Shown here: piece by piece, positions 44,639 through 52,564 of the stretch
Layout of the letters: the number at the start of each line of letters is the position of its first letter
Numbering within the stretch: the stretch's first letter is position 1
NCBI RefSeq assembly: GCF_029892485.1
Contig: NZ_JARXVG010000002.1
Coordinates: forward strand, 372,001-436,000
Length of the DNA stretch: 64,000 nucleotides
Source of the DNA: Variovorax boronicumulans
Lineage (GTDB): Bacteria; Pseudomonadota; Gammaproteobacteria; Burkholderiales; Burkholderiaceae_C
Direction of reading: 5' to 3'
Notes under the pieces: generated by a model
The model's database searches: none
Told to the model about the DNA's origin: nothing
Seen by the model: the letters and a program-made list of their open reading frames with translations, nothing else
Program-made: the position numbers and the translations under genes

Positions 44639-46434
44639 GCCACCACTCCCTGCCCCGCAGGCGTCATCTTCAGCAGGAACTTCTGCATGTCCCACGCGCC
44701 GGTGGGGCAGCGCTCGGCGCACAGGCCGCAGTGCAGGCAGACGTCTTCGTCCTTCACCATCACGCGGCCCGTCTTGAGCCCGCCGGACACGTACAGGTCC
44801 TGCGTCAGGTTCAACGCCGGTGCCTTCAGGCGCGTGCGCAGTTCGGCCTCCTCGCCATTGGCGGTGAAGCTGATGCAGTCCATCGGGCAGATGTCCACGC
44901 AGGCATCGCACTCGATGCAGGCGGGTTCGGTGAACACGGTCTGCACATCGCAGTTCAGGCACCGCTCGGCCTCCTTGAAGGCGGTGGCGGCGTCGAAGCC
45001 CAGTTCCACCTCCACGCGGATGCTCGCGAGCGCCGTCTCGGCCTTGGCCCATGGCACCTTGTAGCGCAGGTCGTTGGAGGTGTCGTTGTCGTAGCTCCAC
45101 TCGTGGATGCCCATCTTCTGCGACACCAGGTTGGTCATGGGCGCGGGGCGCACGTACACCGGCTCGGCGCGCAGCAGCTTGTCGATCGAAACAGCCGCCT
45201 CATGGCCGTGGGCCACGGCCGTGATGATGTTCTTGGGGCCGAAGGCCGCATCGCCGCCGAAGAACACGTTGGGGACCGTCGACTGGAAGGTGTTCTTGTC
45301 CAGCGTCGGCAGGCCCCACTTGTCGAAGGCGATGCCGCTGTCGCGCTCGATCCAGGGGAAGGCGTTTTCCTGACCGACGGCGACCAGCACTTCGTCGCAT
45401 TCGAAGAAAGCGTCCGGCTCGCCGGTGGGCACCAGCGTGCGGCGGCCCTTGTCGTCGTACTCGGCGCGGACGACCTCGAAGGTCATGCCCTGCAGCTGGC
45501 CCTGGTCATGCACGAAGGCCTTGGGCACGTGGAAGTTGATGATCGGAATGCCTTCGTGCTGCGCGTCTTCCTTCTCCCAGGGCGAGGCCTTCATCTCCTC
45601 GAAGCCGCTGCGCACGATGACCTTCACGTCGGTGCCGCCCAGGCGCCGTGCCGAGCGGCAGCAGTCCATCGCCGTGTTGCCGCCGCCCAGCACGATCACG
45701 CGCCGGCCGATGCTCGTGATGTGGCCGAAGGACACGGAGTTGAGCCAGTCGATGCCGATGTGGATGCTGGCCGCCGCCTCCTTGCGGCCGGGCACGTCGA
45801 GGTCGCGCCCGCGCGGCGCGCCGCAGCCGATGAAGATGGCGTCCCACCCTTCGGCCATCAGCGCCTTCATCGAGTCGATGCGCTCGCCGCCGCGAAACTC
45901 GACGCCCAGGTCGAGCACGTAGCCCGTCTCCTCGTCGATCACCGATTCCGGCAGCCGGAAGCGCGGGATCTGCGTGCGGATGAAACCGCCGGACTTGGCC
46001 TCGCTGTCGAACACCGTCACTTCATAGCCGAGCGGCGCCAGGTCGCGCGCCACGGTGAGCGAGGCCGGCCCCGCGCCGACGCAGGCGACGCGCTGGCCGT
46101 TCTTCGGCGCGCTCTTGGGCATGCGCTCACGCACGTCCTCCTTCATGTCGGCCGCCACGCGCTTGAGCCGGCAGATGGCCACCGGCTCGGGCGCCTGGGC
46201 ATTGCTTTCCTCCACCCGCCCGCGCCGGCAGGCCGGTTCGCAGGGCCGGTCGCAGGTGCGCCCGAGGATGCCCGGGAAGACGTTGGAGGCCCAGTTGATC
46301 ATGTACGCGTCGCCATAGCGGCGCTGCGCGATCATGCGGATGTACTCGGGGACGGGGGTGTGCGCCGGACAGGCGTACTGGCAATCGACGACCTTGTGGA
46401 AATAGGCCGGGTTGGCAATGTCGGTTCGCTGCAA
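44635..46434 (-). CDS. GltD-like NAD(P) flavoprotein fused to C-terminal two-cluster ferredoxin
   Basis: A 599-aa protein: N-terminal Fe-S domain (DCQYACPAH, CDRPCEPACRRG), FAD/NAD(P) oxidoreductase (CVGAGPASLTVARDLAPLGY, VIVLGGGNTAMDCCRSARRL, NVFFGGDAAFGPKNII), and a ferredoxin tail with CIECDACVDICP and CLHCGLCAERCP. It should move electrons between NAD(P)H and the KorAB active site. The start is a TTG at 46434, chosen because AGGAG lies exactly 7 bases before it and the conserved sequence (QRTDIANPAYFHKV) begins there; the ATG at 46479 has no ribosome site. First gene of the operon. Confidence 0.88.
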   Translation of the reverse strand: MQRTDIANPAYFHKVVDCQYACPAHTPVPEYIRMIAQRRYGDAYMINWASNVFPGILGRTCDRPCEPACRRGRVEESNAQAPEPVAICRLKRVAADMKEDVRERMPKSAPKNGQRVACVGAGPASLTVARDLAPLGYEVTVFDSEAKSGGFIRTQIPRFRLPESVIDEETGYVLDLGVEFRGGERIDSMKALMAEGWDAIFIGCGAPRGRDLDVPGRKEAAASIHIGIDWLNSVSFGHITSIGRRVIVLGGGNTAMDCCRSARRLGGTDVKVIVRSGFEEMKASPWEKEDAQHEGIPIINFHVPKAFVHDQGQLQGMTFEVVRAEYDDKGRRTLVPTGEPDAFFECDEVLVAVGQENAFPWIERDSGIAFDKWGLPTLDKNTFQSTVPNVFFGGDAAFGPKNIITAVAHGHEAAVSIDKLLRAEPVYVRPAPMTNLVSQKMGIHEWSYDNDTSNDLRYKVPWAKAETALASIRVEVELGFDAATAFKEAERCLNCDVQTVFTEPACIECDACVDICPMDCISFTANGEEAELRTRLKAPALNLTQDLYVSGGLKTGRVMVKDEDVCLHCGLCAERCPTGAWDMQKFLLKMTPAGQGVVA

Positions 46435-46581
46435 TGCGTGTCTCCTGACAGTCGCCCTGGACCCCGAAGGGGTCTTCATGTGGGTTTGGCGCAGTATGCG
46501 CCGCAGTGGTGCATGCAAAAACTTGGTGGAATCCCGCGGTTGCGCCATTGCGCGTCACGGCCATCACGTAGCATGCCGCCC

Positions 46582-46866
46582 ATGAGCTACACCGTGAACC
46601 TGATCGATTTCCCCGATGCCCCGTCCGACGTCATCGCCACCGCGGAGACCCGATTTCGCCGCGAGCTCGACAAGCTGCTGGGCGACAACGTCGAGCAGGC
46701 CCTGAAGGCGTTCGAGAACGCCAGCGAATCCAGCGCCGACGAACTCACCAAGGACGAGATCGCCCTGGCCGCGAGCTGGGCCAAGGCCTACGAAGCGGCG
46801 AAGACAGCGGGCTTTCGCGCCCTGGGAGAGGCCGACGAGGCGTACTTCGAAGTGCGCCTGGAGTGA
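46582..46866 (+). CDS. Small hypothetical acidic protein (94 aa)
   Basis: A 94-aa helical protein (MSYTVNLIDFPDAPSDVIAT, then a Glu/Ala-rich helix to EAYFEVRLE), divergent from the Kor operon. No clear Shine-Dalgarno; an ATG nine bases upstream is an alternative start. No family recognised. A 10-bp hairpin (46876-46899) right after its stop could end the transcript. Confidence 0.6.
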   Translation: MSYTVNLIDFPDAPSDVIATAETRFRRELDKLLGDNVEQALKAFENASESSADELTKDEIALAASWAKAYEAAKTAGFRALGEADEAYFEVRLE

Positions 46867-46872
46867 TGCAGT

Positions 46873-47010
46873 TCAGGCGCACCGCACGGGCGGTGCGCCG
46901 GTGTCGATGGCCTTGTAGTTCACGAGGCCGCCCAGGTCGAGCACCGTCAGTCCGCGTTTCTCGAGGCGGATGAGCGCATCGCAGGACCCGGCCGCGAAGT
47001 GCAACGTGAT
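46873..47010 (-). pseudogene. 3' remnant of a gene on the minus strand, rhodanese-like tail
   Basis: A minus-strand frame without a start reads GSCDALIRLEKRGLTVLDLG and ends TGAPPVRCA. The pattern of a helix followed by VxDLGGLxNY is how rhodanese domains end. The 5' part, including the catalytic Cys loop, is missing; the similarity fades near 46990, exactly where the opposite-strand remnant begins. The stop region also forms the hairpin 46876-46899. Confidence 0.4.
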
Positions 47011-47239
47011 CTACCCGCGCTTCAGCACGCCGCGCATCGTGGCCGGCTCGCCGCTGGTGAACGACGTGCTCAAGTGCCAGCTCAAGCCGGTCAACGCTGC
47101 GGACTACCCGGTGACGATTGCCGGCGCCGACCTCGCGCGGCTGCAGACGATCTTCCCGAGCGGCGTGTGCGACTGGAGCAAGCCCGGAGCGGGCCAGGAA
47201 CCGCTGCGCGGCACCTACCTGCGCCTGCCGCTCAACTGA
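46970..47239 (+). pseudogene. 3' remnant of a DUF6351-family gene
   Basis: An 89-codon frame matches the end of DUF6351 proteins as I know them: CNVIYPRFSTPRIVAGSPL, VLKCQLKPVNAADYPVT and FPSGVCDWSKPGAG. Full-length members are several hundred residues and exported, so over 80% of the gene, including start and signal peptide, is gone. It is truncated head-to-head with the minus-strand remnant at about 46985. Its stop overlaps the 3' end of the convergent LysR gene by 25 bases. Confidence 0.7.
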
Positions 47240-48132
47240 CGGCTCGCCCCCGGCAGTTGCGCCACGCGCTCTGCCAGGAAGTCCACCAGCACGCGCACAC
47301 GCAGCGGCTGGTGGCGGCGTGGGGCGTAGAGCAGGTGCACCTCCTGCGCCGGCCCCGTGTGGCGCGCGAGCACGCGCACCAGGCTGCCATCGGCCAGATG
47401 GTCGGCCACCATCCACGTAGGTTGCAGCGAAATGCCGCCGCCGCCGAGCACGCTGTCGAGCATGGCCACCGCGTTGTTCACGCGGTAGCGGCTGCGCACC
47501 GGCACGGTCACCGTGCCTTCGGGCCCTTGCAGGAGAACGCCGTCGTCGCCCGCGGCGTAGCGGATGTAGTCGTGCGAGAGCAGGTCCTGCGGCTTGCGGG
47601 GTTTGCCGCGCGCGGCCACGTAGTCCGGTGAGGCGACGAGCACGCGGGGCCACGAGCCGAGGTGCTTCGCGACCAGGTCCGGCGGCAGCGCGCCGCCCAC
47701 GCGCAGTGACACATCGATGCGCTCCTCGCGCGGATCGACGAAGCGGTCGTCGAGCACCAGTTCGAGTTCGATGTCGGGGTAGAGCCGCAGGAACTCGACC
47801 GCCATCGCGTTGAGGTGCCGCTGCCCCATGGTGACAGGCGCGCTCACGCGCAGCAGGCCCTGCGGTTGCTGCACCTGTTCGCGCGCATCGGCCACCGCAT
47901 CGCCGTAATCCTCCAGCACGCGGCGGGCGCGCTCGTGAAAGCGCTGCCCTTCTTCAGTGAGGCTCAGGCCGGTGGCGCCGCGGCGCAACAGGCGAACGCC
48001 GAGCGACTGCTCCAAGCCCGCGACCAGCTTGCTGATGGTGGGCTGGGTCGTGTCGAGCGCACGGGCCGCGCCCGAGAGGCTCCCCGACTCGACGCTGTGC
48101 ACGAAGGCCGAGAGCGCGCGCAAGGTGTCCAT
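47215..48132 (-). CDS. LysR-family transcriptional regulator
   Basis: A 305-aa regulator: N-terminal helix-turn-helix (MDTLRALSAFVHSVESGSLS, ALDTTQPTISKLVAGLEQSL) and a substrate-binding domain (GLLRVSAPVTMGQRHL, GGGGISLQPTWMVADHL). The CrgA-like subgroup is likely. The ATG at 48132 is the conserved start. It is divergent from the SGNH hydrolase gene with about 100 bases between and probably controls it. Its 3' end runs into the DUF6351 remnant, so its last residues may be a product of the rearrangement. Confidence 0.93.
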   Translation of the reverse strand: MDTLRALSAFVHSVESGSLSGAARALDTTQPTISKLVAGLEQSLGVRLLRRGATGLSLTEEGQRFHERARRVLEDYGDAVADAREQVQQPQGLLRVSAPVTMGQRHLNAMAVEFLRLYPDIELELVLDDRFVDPREERIDVSLRVGGALPPDLVAKHLGSWPRVLVASPDYVAARGKPRKPQDLLSHDYIRYAAGDDGVLLQGPEGTVTVPVRSRYRVNNAVAMLDSVLGGGGISLQPTWMVADHLADGSLVRVLARHTGPAQEVHLLYAPRRHQPLRVRVLVDFLAERVAQLPGASRQLSGRRR

Positions 48133-48236
48133 GATGTATTCGAGTTTGGAATGTGCTGGATGCGATTTTGCCATCTACCCATCCGAACCGGCATGGAAGA
48201 AAGTCGAGGCCTCGCTTCACTTTCAAGGACATGAAC

Positions 48237-49520
48237 ATGACTGCAACTGGCCTCGGATCGATCCTCAAACATGGCGCAGCGGCGCTGACCCTCGCGGGCC
48301 TCACCGCCGCATCGGTGGCCCAGGCGACACCGCCCGCAACCGCGTACTGGAGCCCCAGCTGGATGGCCAGCACCCAGCCGATCTGGGGCGGCGACTTCGT
48401 GCTGCCCAGCGGCCTGCCCTTCCAGTTCAACAAGCAGACGATCCGCCAGGTGGCGCGCCTGAGCATCGGCGGCGCGAAGCTGCGCGTGGTGATCAACAAC
48501 GAAGGCGGCACGACGCCGCTGTACATCGGCGCGGCCCGCGTGGCGCGGCATGGCGAAGGCTCTGCCATCGTCGAAGGCACCGACCGCGTGCTGCGCTTCG
48601 GCGGTCAGGCCGACGTGACCGTGCCGCCGGGCGCGCGGCTGGTCAGCGACCCCGTCGACCTGCCGCTGCCCGCGCTCAGCGAGGTCGCGGTGTCGCTCTA
48701 TTTGCCCAAGCCCAGCCAGCCTGCGGGATTTCATTTCGATGCGCGCGAGACGGCCTACGTCGCCAGCGGCGACCTGACCAGCGCAGCCCGCCTGCCGGCC
48801 GCAGCCTCGCAATGGAGCACGCGCGTCTACGTCAGCGGGTTGATCGTCGAAACGCCCAAGCCGCCAGTCACCGTCGTTGCGCTGGGCGACTCGATCACCG
48901 ACGGCAACGGCTCCACGCCCGGCGCCAACACGCGCTGGCCCGATGCCCTGGCCGAGCGCCTGGCCCCGCGCGGCGTCGGCGTGCTCAATGCGGGCATCTC
49001 GGGCGGCCGGCTGCTGAAAGACGGCATGGGCCGCGCCGGGCTCGAACGCGCCGGGCGCGACGTGTTCGCGCAGCCAGGCGTGCACGCGGTCATCGTGCTG
49101 CTGGGCACCAATGACATCGGCTGGCCTGGCGGCCCCTTCGCGCCGCAGGAGCCGGCGATGCGCGCGGAAGAATTGATCCAGGGATTCCGTCAACTGATCG
49201 CGATGGCCCGCGCCCACAACGTGCGCATCGCGGCCGGCACGATCACGCCCAACGAGCGCGCGCTGGAAGGCACCGGCCTCGAGGGCCACCACTCGCCCGA
49301 GAAGGACAAGGTGCGCCAGGCCGTGAACCGCTGGATTCGCGAAAGCGGCGCGTTCGATGCGGTGGTCGATTTCGATGCGCTGCTGCGCGATCCGGCCCGC
49401 CCGACCCGCCTGAAGGCGGCGATGGATTCGGGCGATCACCTGCACCCTGGCGACGCCGGCTACCGGGCAATGGCGGCCGCGATCGACCTCGGCGCCCTGC
49501 TCGGTAACGATTCGGAATAG
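48237..49520 (+). CDS. Exported SGNH/GDSL hydrolase
   Basis: A 427-aa exported esterase: signal peptide (MTATGLGSILKHGAAALTLA, cleavage near AQATP), an N-terminal beta domain, then the SGNH blocks: VVALGDSITDG (Ser), NAGISGGR (Gly), VLLGTNDIGW (Asn) and SGDHLHPGDAGY (Asp-His). AAGGA eight bases before the ATG at 48237 supports this start. It would deacylate a carbohydrate, lipid or polyester outside the cytoplasm. Control by the divergent LysR protein is likely. Confidence 0.92.
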   Translation: MTATGLGSILKHGAAALTLAGLTAASVAQATPPATAYWSPSWMASTQPIWGGDFVLPSGLPFQFNKQTIRQVARLSIGGAKLRVVINNEGGTTPLYIGAARVARHGEGSAIVEGTDRVLRFGGQADVTVPPGARLVSDPVDLPLPALSEVAVSLYLPKPSQPAGFHFDARETAYVASGDLTSAARLPAAASQWSTRVYVSGLIVETPKPPVTVVALGDSITDGNGSTPGANTRWPDALAERLAPRGVGVLNAGISGGRLLKDGMGRAGLERAGRDVFAQPGVHAVIVLLGTNDIGWPGGPFAPQEPAMRAEELIQGFRQLIAMARAHNVRIAAGTITPNERALEGTGLEGHHSPEKDKVRQAVNRWIRESGAFDAVVDFDALLRDPARPTRLKAAMDSGDHLHPGDAGYRAMAAAIDLGALLGNDSE

Positions 49521-49532
49521 GTCGCAAAAATA

Positions 49533-49548
49533 CTGTACATAAATACAG
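49533..49548. promoter_or_regulatory. LexA box (SOS operator)
   Basis: CTGT-ACATAAAT-ACAG is an exact CTGT-N8-ACAG LexA site, extended by flanking A and T to ACTGT...ACAGT. A TAGAAT -10-like hexamer lies 10 bases downstream, so LexA would cover the -35. It points into the short transcript ending at 49644. Confidence 0.85.
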
Positions 49549-49597
49549 TCTTTTCTCTAGAATGGATCGTCTCCAAGAACAACTTCGAGGCGACTCC

Positions 49598-49828
49598 ATG
49601 ACCACCGCCAATCCGCCTGCGCCCTCTGCGCAGGTTCTTTTTTTCTCTTCCGCAAGGCGGCACCCGATGCAGCCGCGGGAGCGTACAGGCCGGATCTCCA
49701 CCTGGCCCTTCCGCGTGGTCCGGGAACACGGCCATGGCGACAGCAGCAATGACATGGATGACGTCCGCGTTCAGGCGGCGCGCGTCATCCGGACGACGGC
49801 CGAGCATTGGTGGCCGTCGGAATCCTGA
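49598..49828 (+). CDS. Doubtful 76-aa ORF under the LexA box
   Basis: The ATG at 49598 has GAGG seven bases upstream and lies about 50 bases after the LexA box. The 76-aa frame (MTTANPPAPSAQVLFFSSAR start) is Arg/Pro-rich, ends TAEHWWPSES and matches no family. An intrinsic terminator sits at codons 7-16, so full-length mRNA would need read-through. It may be a real SOS gene with attenuation or just an open frame. Confidence 0.3.
   Translation: MTTANPPAPSAQVLFFSSARRHPMQPRERTGRISTWPFRVVREHGHGDSSNDMDDVRVQAARVIRTTAEHWWPSES
49616..49644 (+). terminator. Intrinsic terminator 70 bases downstream of the LexA box
   Basis: CCTGCGC and GCGCAGG form a perfect 7-bp stem with loop CCTCT, followed by TTCTTTTTTT. 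A transcript from the LexA-controlled promoter would be only about 75 nt, suggesting an SOS-induced small RNA or an attenuated leader for the 2H phosphoesterase gene at 49867. Confidence 0.8.
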
Positions 49829-49866
49829 ACCCGCCTTTTCATCCTTCTTTCTCCAGGAGAACTGCA

Positions 49867-50463
49867 ATGGACGATTTCAACCGTGGCGATGTTTTTCCGA
49901 ACGATCCGGAACCTGACTGGGAATCCCCCTCTTTCGAGCGGCAGCGGCACCTTCTCATCGCGCTGTTTCCCGAGCCCGAGGTGCAGACGGCGATCGAAGC
50001 GCACCGCAAGGACTGGATCTGGCCCAAGGGCCACTACTTTCCTCGCGGCCCGCGACTGCACCTGACGCTCCACTGTTTCGGCGACCAACCCAAGGCTGTC
50101 GAAAAACAGCTGTGCGAAGCGCTCGCCCAGGTCCGGGTGCAGCCCATGAACCTCGTGCTGGACAGCTCGCGCACATGGCGCAACGACATCGCGGTGCTGC
50201 AGCCCGCCGAGCACGGCGCCTTGCGCACGCTGCATGCCGATATCGGCCGCGCTGTGCAGAAGGCGGGCATCGTCACGGAAACGCCGACGTTCACGCCGCA
50301 CATCACCATCGCCCGAAGAACCGAGGGCGCGGCCTATCCGATGAGCCTGCCGCCGATCCCGTGGCGCGTGAGGAAATTCCTGCTCGTGCGCTCGTTCACT
50401 TCGCATCCCGTCGAGCACCAGGTGCTGGGCACCTACGAGGCCGACGAAGAAGACAGCGTCTGA
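49867..50463 (+). CDS. 2H phosphoesterase (2'-5' RNA ligase/ThpR-like)
   Basis: A 198-aa protein with the two HxTx motifs that define the 2H fold: HLTLHCFG in the first half and HITIARR in the second. Such proteins hydrolyse 2',3'-cyclic phosphates or join RNA halves with 2'-5' linkage. AGGAG seven bases before the ATG at 49867 sets the start. Its promoter region contains the LexA box and terminator, so SOS control through attenuation is possible. Confidence 0.9.
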   Translation: MDDFNRGDVFPNDPEPDWESPSFERQRHLLIALFPEPEVQTAIEAHRKDWIWPKGHYFPRGPRLHLTLHCFGDQPKAVEKQLCEALAQVRVQPMNLVLDSSRTWRNDIAVLQPAEHGALRTLHADIGRAVQKAGIVTETPTFTPHITIARRTEGAAYPMSLPPIPWRVRKFLLVRSFTSHPVEHQVLGTYEADEEDSV

Positions 50464-50541
50464 CACAGGGAAGTCAGCTTTCGTGGCCTTATCGGGTGAG
50501 ACAATTTTCGGCGCCCATCGAACGAACGCCATCACCGCCGC

Positions 50542-51555
50542 ATGCTGACACCACCCGATATCGCCCACGACGCCATCCAAAAGTGCCTCGCCGAGACCTA
50601 CGGCCTCCAGGCGACGCACACTGAATTCCTTCCACTGGGCGCGGACGTCCACTCCGCGGTCTTCCGCGTGCAGGCGAACGACGGCACGGCGTACTTCCTG
50701 AAACTGCGCAGTGGCGATTTCGGGAAGTCGGCCGTTGCGGTGCCGGCCTTTCTCCACTACGACAAAGGCATCGCCGCAGTGATGGCGCCGTTGCCAACAA
50801 CGGACCATCAGCTCAGCGTGCAGCGCCAAGGCTTCGATTGGATGCTCTATCCCTTCTTCGAAGGCCAGAACGGATTCGAACGTGCTTTGACGGCCGCGCA
50901 ATGGACCGCTCTCGGCGCAGCGCTGAGCGCCGTTCATCGCGCCGAACTGCCGCCCGAATTGCTCGCAAGCATCCCCAAGGAAACCTACGCGCACCACTGG
51001 CGCGAAGGCGTCAGGCGCTACCAGCGCCGCTTCATCAACGGCTTCGTGGGCGACGCCATCGTCCAGCGGTTCCACGCCTTCTGGGGGCAGCATGACGAGG
51101 AGATCGACACGCTGGTCTATCGCAGCGAGCAGCTTGCGTCGATCCTGCTGGAGAAGGCATTGCCGCAGGTCGTGTGCCATGCCGACATCCACGCGGGCAA
51201 TGTGCTGCTGGGCGATGACGACCGACTGGCCATCGTCGACTGGGACACGCTCGTCCTCGCGCCGAAGGAGCGCGACCTGATGTTCATCGGCGGCGGTGTC
51301 GGCCACGTCTGGAATCAGCCGCTGGAAGAGGCGCAGTTCTACCAAGGCTACGGCGCGGCGGACATCGACCCGGTCGCCCTCGCCTACTACCGCCACGAGC
51401 GCATCGTTCGCGACATCCTCGAGATCAGTGACCAGGTCTTCGATGCGTCTGCAAGCACCGAAGACCGCGAAGAAGCCATGCGCCAGATGGCAAGCCAGTT
51501 CCAGCCCGGCGACGTGGTCGCCATCGCGCACCGGAGCTACGAAGCCGTCACCTGA
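50542..51555 (+). CDS. Aminoglycoside-phosphotransferase-fold kinase (APH family)
   Basis: A 337-aa small-molecule kinase: N-lobe with AYFLKLRSGDF (ATP Lys), the catalytic loop VCHADIHAGNVLLG and the metal Asp in LAIVDWDTLVLAPKERDL. This is the APH/choline kinase pattern, close in style to spectinomycin-type phosphotransferases. It may confer drug tolerance or phosphorylate a metabolite; chromosomal position and lack of mobile elements do not favour acquired resistance. 78 bases after the 2H gene. Confidence 0.88.
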   Translation: MLTPPDIAHDAIQKCLAETYGLQATHTEFLPLGADVHSAVFRVQANDGTAYFLKLRSGDFGKSAVAVPAFLHYDKGIAAVMAPLPTTDHQLSVQRQGFDWMLYPFFEGQNGFERALTAAQWTALGAALSAVHRAELPPELLASIPKETYAHHWREGVRRYQRRFINGFVGDAIVQRFHAFWGQHDEEIDTLVYRSEQLASILLEKALPQVVCHADIHAGNVLLGDDDRLAIVDWDTLVLAPKERDLMFIGGGVGHVWNQPLEEAQFYQGYGAADIDPVALAYYRHERIVRDILEISDQVFDASASTEDREEAMRQMASQFQPGDVVAIAHRSYEAVT

Positions 51556-51574
51556 TCCGGCGCTGATCCGCCAG

Positions 51575-52488
51575 CTAGATCAGCAGGTCCTGCACGTCGT
51601 CTTCAAAGCCTGAAATCGGCTGTGCCTTGGCCAGCGCCAGCCACACCGCGAACGGATGCGGTCGAAGGCGCGATGCACCGCGGCGCGGGCCACCACGAGG
51701 CGATCGCCATCGAGCACCAGCACACCGCATTCCGCCGGAACCTCCTCGGGCGTGGCGATGCAGCGTCCGCGCGCATCGTTGCCCAGCACGTACCAGCACT
51801 CGCCGCCCAGGACGAGGTAGGCCGCGCGCTTGTCGGGCTTGCGCAGGTCGCCCAGCAGGTCGGCGCGGCTGACTTTCACCTCGTGGACGATCGGGTGCGC
51901 ATAGGCCTCGACGCTGGTGTTGCGGATCGAAAAGACATCGGGCCGTGCCATGCACCAGCGCGGCTTGCCGCCCTCTTCCAGCGGCGGCAGGCGCGCGCGC
52001 AGCCCGAGGCCGCGCCATGCGATGCGGCCGCCGCGCGTCATCTCGCGCGCCACGCGCTCGACCAGCGCCTCGTGCGGCGTCAGCGCCGCGCGGTTGATGG
52101 TGAGCGTGGTCGCGATGCGGGCGATGCCGGCATCGGTCACGCGCAAGGTTTCGTGGCCATGCGCCGTGCGCACGCGTTCGAGGAATCCGCCGGCCAGCAG
52201 CTCGACCTCGATGGCGTCGCAGCACGGCCAGCCGGCCGAGCGATAGATCTCGCGCAGGCGCCGCGCATGCAGCTTGCCGAATGGCGCCGAGGCGGCCACC
52301 TGCATCGGCGGCGGCTCCACCACGGGTGCTGGAAATCCGGGATCGGTGACCGGCGGCACGACCGGCGGCGGGTCCCCGTCGGGTGGCGGCGGTGGAGGCT
52401 GCACGGGAATCGGCACGTCAGGCGCCGGCGGCGGCGGACCGATCGGCGTGGCGACAAGGGGGTCACGGTCTAAGGCGAGTGCGGACAT
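51575..52488 (-). pseudogene. MmcB-like PD-(D/E)XK DNA-repair nuclease gene with C-terminal frameshift
   Basis: The main frame (to 51580) encodes a long Pro-rich N-terminus, then a winged-helix-like region and a nuclease core: PD in ARPDVFSIRNTS and ExK in VHEVKVSRADLLGDL, as in MmcB. Near the end the meaningful sequence moves to the next frame: after VHRAFD the -1-base partner frame reads HPFAVWLALAKAQ and stops at 51575, looking like the true C-terminus. One base appears missing at about 51657-51660. Either a real mutation or a sequencing error. An alternative start with GGAG is the ATG at 52305, which skips the Pro-rich part. Next to dnaE2, so a DNA damage role fits. Confidence 0.7.
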
Positions 52489-52564
52489 GAGGAACAGGTT
52501 AGCGAAAAGTCGGGGAAGGCGCGAGGCGTGGAACGATCGGTTTCATCCATCGCGGTTGTGCCGG

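Noticed and set aside
50542..51555. Acquired aminoglycoside resistance gene
   Set aside because: APH fold is clear, but GC and codon use match the chromosome and no mobile element or resistance neighbour is present.
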